This document shows positions 1 through 8,118 of a stretch of DNA of 8,118 nucleotides, piece by piece. A program made the translations under genes and the position numbers. Source of the DNA: CAZNDN01 sp964571815 (lineage in GTDB: Bacteria; Fibrobacterota; Chitinivibrionia; Chitinivibrionales; WJKA01); assembly GCA_964571815.1 (NCBI GenBank), contig CAZNDN010000162.1:1-8118 (forward strand), read 5' to 3'. Within the stretch, counting starts at the first letter, position 1, and every line of letters starts with the position of its first letter. Under the pieces are notes generated by a model, which worked only from the letters and a program-made list of their open reading frames with translations, had not been told where the DNA came from and ran no database searches.

Positions 1-1016
1 ACGCCCTCGACCTCGCGGGCGATCTCCACAAGACGATCAAGCTCGTCGCAGGAGTTCTCGTAGTTTTCCCGCGAGCTGCGGTGGGAGTCGTACATCAGGT
101 TCCCGAAGCCGGTCATGTCTCCGCGGGCGAGCAGCTCGACGCCCCGGTCGACACGCGCATTCTCGCCCACTATATGGGCTGCCCGACGGTGCAGCAGGGG
201 ACCGAGGGCTGTTTCGGATGCCGACAACTGCTCCATCGAGATATCGCTCAGCGACCGAATCCGCGGGTCTTGTCCGGTCAGAATGCGGACGGCCTCCTCG
301 CATTCTTGTCGGCGGTCGTTGTAGGCCGAGTCGGCCAGGGTGTGCGCGGCGCCGGAGGGGCAGACCGCGAAGACGGTATCCCTGTCGGAGACCGGGATCG
401 GCCGGTGGGTGAGGGTGTTGAAATCGATCAGCAGGGCATGGCCCGCTTTGCCGAACAGGGTGGAGAACTGATCGAGCAGGCCGCATTTGGTTCCGCAGAA
501 GCGGTGTTCCGCCTGCTGGGCCAGAAGTGCGAGTTTGTCGGGCTCGACCGAGAACCTGCCGAGCGCGCTCAGAGCAAGGCCGGCGGCGACTTCCAGCGCG
601 GCCGATGAGGACACCCCCGCCCCGGCGGGTATGGTGCCGTGCACGACGGCCCGGAAGGGACGTACCGGGTAACCTTCCCCCCGGAACATCTCGTGCATGC
701 CCCAGACGTAGTTTGCCCACCGGTCGTCACCGGCCGGCCGCCCGCCCGCCTCGATCCGTACGGGGCGGGGGAAGCTTGAGCTGACAATCTCCGTGGTTTT
801 CGCGGGGCAAGCCCCCGCGGCGACATACACACATCGATTGATTGCCATGGACAGGACACGGCCGGCGTTGTAGTCGGTGTGATTGCCCAGTATTTCGACG
901 CGTGCGGGAGCGCGCGCAACGATGGTCGGTTCCTCGCCGAACGAGCCACGGAAAAGCTCTTCGGCGCGCTGCCGCGAATCCGTCGCCCGTTTGCCGTGCT
1001 GCTCACCGTTTTTCAT
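1..1016 (-). CDS. galK: Galactokinase-family GHMP sugar kinase, 3' end cut by window edge
   Basis: Predicted to phosphorylate galactose (or a related sugar) at C1 with ATP, the entry step of the Leloir pathway, in the cytosol. The visible 338 residues carry the galactokinase signature ARVEILGNHTDYN at about 38-50, the GHMP ATP-binding loop GTIPAGAGVSSSAALE at 127-142, the catalytic Asp of CGLLDQ at 182, Tyr232 in AYNDRR, and a C-terminal SHRSSRENYENSCDELD stretch. The last glycine-rich GHMP motif and roughly the last 40-50 residues lie beyond the left edge. The usual Glu of GEHTDY is Asn45. The ATG at 1016 is the only possible start close to the upstream gene: the pyrC TGA is in the same frame four codons earlier, and no start codon lies between. 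No Shine-Dalgarno is visible, so translation probably depends on coupling to pyrC, which ends 9 nt upstream. The family is certain; the exact sugar is less so. Confidence 0.9.
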   Translation of the reverse strand, partial: MKNGEQHGKRATDSRQRAEELFRGSFGEEPTIVARAPARVEILGNHTDYNAGRVLSMAINRCVYVAAGACPAKTTEIVSSSFPRPVRIEAGGRPAGDDRWANYVWGMHEMFRGEGYPVRPFRAVVHGTIPAGAGVSSSAALEVAAGLALSALGRFSVEPDKLALLAQQAEHRFCGTKCGLLDQFSTLFGKAGHALLIDFNTLTHRPIPVSDRDTVFAVCPSGAAHTLADSAYNDRRQECEEAVRILTGQDPRIRSLSDISMEQLSASETALGPLLHRRAAHIVGENARVDRGVELLARGDMTGFGNLMYDSHRSSRENYENSCDELDRLVEIAREVEG

Positions 1017-1025
1017 CGTGCCGGA

Positions 1026-2358
1026 TCAGCCGGGGTTCCGTTCGTACACAACGGAGCCCTCCAGAATCGTGCAGGATGCGTGCCCGCGCAGGGACCGCCC
1101 GCCGAAAGGCGTGTTGCGGGACTTGGAGAGAAAACTGTCGGGATCGACCGTCCACTCCGCATCGGGATCGATAATGGTCATGTCGGCGACTGTCCCTTTG
1201 GACAGTGTTCCATCGCCGAGCCCGAGGATACGATTGGGTGTGACGCACATTTTTCGAACCATCTCCGATGGAGACAGGGTCCCGGAATGCACCAGCTCGG
1301 TCAGCACGAGGCCCAGGGAGGTCTCCAGTCCGATAATACCGAAAGAGGCGGCTTCGAACTCCACGTCCTTCTTGTCTTCACTCACGTGCGGTGCGTGATC
1401 GCAGGCGATTACGTCGATCGTGCCGTCGACCAGCCCCTCGATCACGGCCGCGCGGTCCCGGGGGGTACGCAACGGAGGATTCATCTTGAAGCGCGTGTCG
1501 TAGCCGGCGAGCATTTCGTCGGAGAGCGTGAAGTAGTGAGGGCAGCTTTCGCACGTGACCCTCACCCCGCGCTTTTTTGCCTTCCTGATAATCTCCACCG
1601 ATCCGGCGGTGGACACGTGCGCGATATGAATGCGTGCGCCCGTGTATTCGGCAAGCATGGTGTCCCGGGCCACGACGATCTCTTCGGCGATAGAAGGCAT
1701 CCCGCGAAGGCCCAGCCGGGTGGACATGGCGCTTTCGTTCATGTGTCCGCCCCGGGTAAGCTCGGAGTCTTCGCAGTGGCAGATTACCGGGATGCCGAAT
1801 GATTTTGAGTAGTTCAGCGCATGCCGCATCATGCTGCTGCTGCGCACCGAGAACCCGTCGTCGGATACCCCGCGCGCACCTGCCCGCACCATCTCGCCGA
1901 ACGGCGACAGCTCTTCGCCCTGGAGCCCCTTGGTGATCGAGCCGATCGGGTAAACCCGGCAGGTGCACAACTGGCCACGCTGAAACACGTAGCGGATTTT
2001 GGATTCTTCATCGAGCACCGGATTCGTATTGGCCATGCATGCCACGGCGGTGAATCCGCCGGCCGACGCCGCGCGGGTGCCGGTTTCGATTGTCTCGCGG
2101 TCTTCGCGCCCCGGCTCCCGCAGGTGGACGTGCATGTCGACCAGGCCGGGGGTAACCCATTTGCCGGAGGCATCGATAATACGCGAGGGGTTGAAATCCG
2201 ACGGAACTTCCGGGAGCACGTCGCGAATCGTTCCCTTGTCGATAAGCACGTTGCGTGTCTCGTCGATTCCTCGCTCGGGGTCGATTACCCGGCCGCCGTG
2301 GATCAGGATGCGCTCGGGTTTGCGCTCGGTGGAATACACGGTCTGTCCGTCCCGTTGC

Positions 2359-2366
<8 letters not shown>
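1026..2366 (-). CDS. pyrC: Dihydroorotase, type I, catalytically complete
   Basis: Cyclises carbamoyl-aspartate to dihydroorotate, the third step of UMP synthesis. The protein is 446 residues, the usual size for the amidohydrolase-fold type I enzyme. The metal and catalytic positions are all present: His79 and His81 in DMHVHLREPG, an Asp pair at 169-170 in GVSDDG where the Aquifex-type enzyme has its metal-bridging Asp, His197 in ICHCED, His250 in IAHVST, and Asp323 in ACDHAPH. FKMNPPLR at 293-300 and the C-terminal beta-strand motif LGDGTLSKGTVADMTIIDP are also typical. The complete metal set argues against an inactive pyrC' paralogue. The frame is open 16 codons further upstream, but that part lies inside pyrB and reads MWPCAWRCCICWEAER, unlike the family. 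The ATG at 2366 has a good GGAGG site 8 nt before it. The gene overlaps the pyrB stop by 8 nt (ATGCATAA), which implies translational coupling. Confidence 0.96.
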
Positions 2367-3288
<922 letters not shown>

Positions 3289-3293
3289 GCGGA

Positions 3294-3842
3294 TTACTCT
3301 TTCTTGTCAAGTTCCATGAGCCACAGCGAATCCTCGCCGTCGAATTCCTTCACTTTCAGCGCAACTTCCCGGTTGGTCGCGGTGGTTGTCTTTCTCCCGA
3401 CATAGTCGGCGCGGATGGGCAGCTCGCGGTGTCCGCGGTCGACAAGAACCGCAAGCTGGATTACCTTGGGTCTTCCGAAATCCATCAGCGCATCCAGCGC
3501 GGCCCTGACCGTCCGCCCCGTGTACAGGACATCGTCGACCAGCACCACCGTAATGCCGTTGATATCGAAGGGGATATCCGTGACCTGTACCCGCGGCTGT
3601 TTGAAGGCGGAGCGATAGTCGTCGCGGTACAGGGTGACGTCCAGGACGCCCGCGGTGAGGTTCGTGCTCTCGATCGCGTTGATCTTCTCGGTAATGCGCC
3701 GGGCCAGGAACACGCCCCGTGTCTGCATGCCGACCAGGCCGAAGCTGGACAGGTCGCGGTTCTTTTCGAGAATCTGATGCGCCATACGCGACAGCGATCG
3801 GTCCAGCGCCTGCGCATCCATAAGCATTTCTATCGGTTTCAT
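3294..3842 (-). CDS. pyrR: PyrR, pyr mRNA-binding regulator / uracil phosphoribosyltransferase
   Basis: In Bacillus, PyrR binds pyr mRNA when UMP is high and shuts off the pyrimidine genes; many homologues also make UMP from uracil and PRPP. The 182-residue protein matches the family end to end: GMQTRG at 38-43, the TLYRDDY segment at 70-76, the PRPP loop VVLVDDVLYTGRT at 99-111, and DRGHRELPIRADYVG at 135-149. The ATG at 3842 gives the usual family length, and an in-frame TGA at 3876-3878 with no start codon between excludes a longer protein. There is no recognisable Shine-Dalgarno before it (the preceding bases read TTTTCACTCACG), which is odd for a regulator in an operon. A promoter-like pair ends 8 nt upstream, so a leaderless transcript is possible. 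The gene sits 142 nt after carB and 5 nt before pyrB. I found no clear match to the Bacillus PyrR-binding loop in the adjacent leader. Confidence 0.96.
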   Translation of the reverse strand: MKPIEMLMDAQALDRSLSRMAHQILEKNRDLSSFGLVGMQTRGVFLARRITEKINAIESTNLTAGVLDVTLYRDDYRSAFKQPRVQVTDIPFDINGITVVLVDDVLYTGRTVRAALDALMDFGRPKVIQLAVLVDRGHRELPIRADYVGRKTTTATNREVALKVKEFDGEDSLWLMELDKKE

Positions 3843-3850
3843 CGTGAGTG

Positions 3851-3879
3851 AAAATACTGTCGGGGCGGGTGAGGTTCAA
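3851..3879 (-). promoter_or_regulatory. Candidate sigma-70-type promoter for pyrR-pyrB-pyrC-galK
   Basis: Minus-strand TTGAAC (3874-3879), a spacer of exactly 17 nt, then TATTTT (3851-3856). Each hexamer matches 4 of 6 consensus bases. Start of transcription would fall about 6-8 nt after the second hexamer, which is at or just before the pyrR ATG (first base 3842). This fits the absence of a ribosome site for pyrR. Hexamers of this quality occur by chance, so the call rests on spacing and position. Confidence 0.4.
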
Positions 3880-3902
3880 GTGAGCCCCCGGCAATCCCGC
3901 CC
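3863..3902 (-). terminator. GC stem followed by U-rich stretch, possible weak terminator/attenuator before pyrR
   Basis: In the minus-strand transcript GGGCGGG (3896-3902) can pair perfectly with CCCGCCC (3863-3869), enclosing 26 nt. The 3' arm is followed by CGAC and then AGUAUUUUC. The U-rich part begins about 6 nt after the stem and is interrupted, so it is a poor intrinsic terminator by itself. Its left arm shares bases 3900-3902 with the hairpin just upstream, so the two cannot form fully together. The same DNA holds the promoter-like hexamers; the two readings are alternatives. Confidence 0.25.
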
Positions 3903-3919
3903 GCTTCGCCGGAAGCAGG
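3900..3919 (-). promoter_or_regulatory. Local hairpin competing with the pseudoknot
   Basis: In the transcript CCUGCUUC (3912-3919) pairs with GAAGCGGG (3900-3907): eight pairs, one of them G-U, closed by the tetraloop CGGC (3908-3911). It uses the same bases (3908-3914) that would form the 3' strand of the second pseudoknot stem, so one excludes the other. Seen directly as complementarity; whether it forms is unknown. Confidence 0.35.
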
Positions 3920-3963
3920 GGCAGCGGCCGCCACAAGGGACGCGCTTCCGGCAGGCGCGTCCC
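3908..3963 (-). promoter_or_regulatory. Candidate H-type RNA pseudoknot in the carB-pyrR leader
   Basis: In the minus-strand transcript GGGACGCGC (3955-3963) pairs perfectly with GCGCGUCCC (3937-3945), leaving the 9-nt loop CUGCCGGAA. Seven loop bases, GCCGGAA (3946-3952), are perfectly complementary to UUCCGGC (3908-3914) downstream. The geometry is that of an H-type pseudoknot: a 9-bp first stem, a 2-nt first loop, a 7-bp second stem stacked with no intervening base, and a 22-nt last loop (3915-3936). The second pairing can extend to 9 bp (3944-3952 with 3908-3916) if two pairs of the first stem open, giving a switch-like alternative. It starts 21 nt after the carB stop. Complementarity is seen in the sequence; folding and function are inferred. 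Confidence 0.45.
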
Positions 3964-3984
3964 CGGAGGCGGCAGCACCGGTTT

Positions 3985-7182
<3,198 letters not shown>

Positions 7183-7417
7183 GGATATGTCTCTCCTCTC
7201 GGATATATGGTGAGTCGCCCTGGGGCGAGGCGGCGATGGATGAAGAGAGGAAAATACTACAGGCACCTGCCCCGGTGGTGCACGGAGGAGGCCGGGACGG
7301 AACCCGAGGCAGTCCGGCGCAAACATGCGTGGTGGAAAGGGCGAAGAACTTGTCGGTAAACGATTGCGGCGTCGGGCTTTGGTGGCGGCCTGCCGTAAGC
7401 CCGCCAGGTGCGCGGGG
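7183..7417 (-). other. purF-carB intergenic leader, no gene
   Basis: This 235-nt spacer has no credible gene; the open frame through it is an artefact of the carB frame. On the minus strand it holds a TGGCGG/CCGCCA stem with a 12-nt loop shortly after the purF stop. It also holds a GCACC/GGTGC stem (7263-7267 with 7277-7281), followed after 4 nt by AGTATTTTC, and a small TCGCC/GGCGA hairpin with a 4-nt loop (7215-7228) just ahead of the carB ribosome site. None has a clean run of T after it, so I do not call a terminator. TAGTAT (7254-7259) looks like a -10 box but lacks a partner -35. Whether purF and carB share a transcript cannot be decided from this. Confidence 0.5.
7193..7197 (-). promoter_or_regulatory. 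Shine-Dalgarno site of carB
   Basis: AGGAG within the purine run GAGAGGAGAGA on the minus strand, 10 nt before the ATG at 7182. It selects the 1065-residue start over the much longer open frame. The bases UCCGAGAGG just upstream and overlapping it resemble the PyrR-binding loop consensus with one base missing (see findings). Confidence 0.75.
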
Positions 7418-8118
7418 TCAGGAGGAGGCCTGTGTTGCGCCGGACGGCACTTTCCGACGCTGAGGGTATTCGCATTCTCCGATAGCGACGGGGTAGTCGC
7501 CGCTGAAACAGGCGGCGCAGAAGTTGCGGCCGGGAGCGGGCACGACATTGCGCATGCCTTCAACCGATAGATAGCCCAGCGAGTCTACATCGAGGTAGGC
7601 CCGGATTGCGTCCACGTCCTTGGCCGATGCGATGAGCTCTTCCTTCGTGGGCATGTCGATACCGTAGTAACAGGGACAGATAATCGGCGGGGATGAGATA
7701 CGGAGGTGAATCTCGGCGGGCTCGGCGGAGCGGATCAGGTTCACGATCTTCTTCATGGTCGTTCCCCGCACAATCGAATCGTCCACAACTACAATCTTCT
7801 TCCCTTTCAGCACTCCCCTGACCGTATTGAATTTGATTCGCACCCCGAAATCCCTTCCGGACTGAAGCGGCTGTATGAACGTTCGGCCCACGTAGTGGTT
7901 CCTGATCAGCCCGATATCGAAACGGGTCCCCGACTCTTCGGAAAAGCCCAGTGCGGCGGTGGTGGCCGAGTCGGGCACTCCGATAACAATATCCGCCTCG
8001 GGAGCGGGGTGCTCGCGGGCAAGCCGCCGGCCGAGCTTCCGTCGCACCTTGTCCACGTTTTCTCCGAAAACATAGCTGTCGGGGCGGGAGAAGTAGATGA
8101 ATTCGAAAATACAGTGCG
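7418..8118 (-). CDS. purF: Amidophosphoribosyltransferase, C-terminal half (5' end off window)
   Basis: Transfers glutamine amide nitrogen to PRPP to give phosphoribosylamine, the first committed step of purine synthesis. The frame is open to the right edge; the 232 visible residues cover the phosphoribosyltransferase domain, and the N-terminal glutaminase domain is missing. Recognisable in order are CIFEFIYFSRPDS at the edge, IGVPDSATTAALG, LIRNHYVGRTFI, the PRPP loop VVVDDSIVRGTT (codons 7757-7792), ISSPPIICPCYYGID and FCAACFSGDYP. A GTG at 8056 is not the start, because conserved PurF sequence continues in frame upstream of it. Four cysteines fall where the Bacillus subtilis enzyme binds its 4Fe-4S cluster: the CIFEF Cys, the PCYYG Cys and both of CAAC. 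This is therefore probably the iron-sulfur, oxygen-sensitive class, which is usually made with a short propeptide; that end is not visible. It ends 235 nt before carB. Confidence 0.96.
   Translation of the reverse strand, partial: HCIFEFIYFSRPDSYVFGENVDKVRRKLGRRLAREHPAPEADIVIGVPDSATTAALGFSEESGTRFDIGLIRNHYVGRTFIQPLQSGRDFGVRIKFNTVRGVLKGKKIVVVDDSIVRGTTMKKIVNLIRSAEPAEIHLRISSPPIICPCYYGIDMPTKEELIASAKDVDAIRAYLDVDSLGYLSVEGMRNVVPAPGRNFCAACFSGDYPVAIGECEYPQRRKVPSGATQASS

Noticed and set aside
37..1006. Two minus-strand open frames (37-720 and 569-1006) that could suggest separate genes
   Set aside because: They are off-frame shadows; the frame starting at 1016 is uninterrupted to the window edge and encodes clear galactokinase motifs.
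3876..3895. AUUGCCGGGGGCU before pyrR as a PyrR-binding loop
   Set aside because: It lacks the GAGG core and the UCC spacing of the known consensus, and does not sit in a hairpin loop of the expected shape.
3924..3931. GCGGCCGC palindrome as an operator
   Set aside because: An 8-base GC palindrome is expected by chance in DNA this rich in GC. It lies in the last loop of the candidate pseudoknot and nothing else marks it as a binding site.
3307..3978. 223-codon minus-strand open frame overlapping pyrR in another frame
   Set aside because: The pyrR frame matches the PyrR family end to end, while this one is arginine/proline/glycine-rich with no motif.
7254..7282. Promoter for carB at TAGTAT
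   Set aside because: No acceptable -35 hexamer at 16-18 nt (the DNA there reads like TGCACC or ACCACC).
7183..7563. N-terminal extension of CarB by 127 residues
   Set aside because: The conserved CarB N-terminus and an AGGAG site place the start at 7182; the extension is low-complexity and overlaps purF in another frame.

Overview
The window is one co-directional block of primary nucleotide-metabolism genes, all read on the minus strand. In transcription order (right to left) they are purF (5' end off the right edge), carB, pyrR, pyrB, pyrC and galK (3' end off the left edge). No plus-strand gene, RNA gene, mobile element or CRISPR array is supported. The DNA is GC-rich by eye. A Bacillus-type PyrR, an Fe-S type PurF, a type I dihydroorotase and a galactokinase with a GNHTDYN motif all point away from enterobacteria. 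I cannot name a phylum.

Layout. 7418-8118 is the C-terminal half of PurF, the first committed step of purine synthesis. 7183-7417 is an intergenic leader ahead of carB. 3985-7182 is the large subunit of carbamoyl-phosphate synthetase. 3843-3984 is a structured intergenic leader. 3294-3842 is PyrR (UMP-sensing RNA-binding regulator with a UPRTase fold), 2359-3288 is aspartate transcarbamoylase, and 1026-2366 is dihydroorotase. 1-1016 is a galactokinase-family GHMP kinase. From pyrR to galK the genes are packed: 5-nt gap, 8-nt overlap, 9-nt gap.

How they work together. CarB (with a CarA not present here), PyrB and PyrC carry out the first three steps of UMP synthesis: carbamoyl phosphate, carbamoyl-aspartate, dihydroorotate. 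PyrR would report UMP/PRPP status, and CarB keeps the residues of a UMP-sensing C-terminal domain. PurF draws on the same glutamine and PRPP pools. galK at the tail may be linked through UTP/UDP-sugar demand, but that is inference.

The enzymes themselves are ordinary. The most interesting material is the 142-nt carB-pyrR spacer. It contains a sequence that could fold as an H-type pseudoknot from two perfect interlocking stems, with competing local hairpins, followed by a promoter-like TTGAAC-N17-TATTTT that would place transcription start almost on the pyrR ATG. A GC stem, 4 nt, then AGTATTTTC occurs in both intergenic regions of the window.
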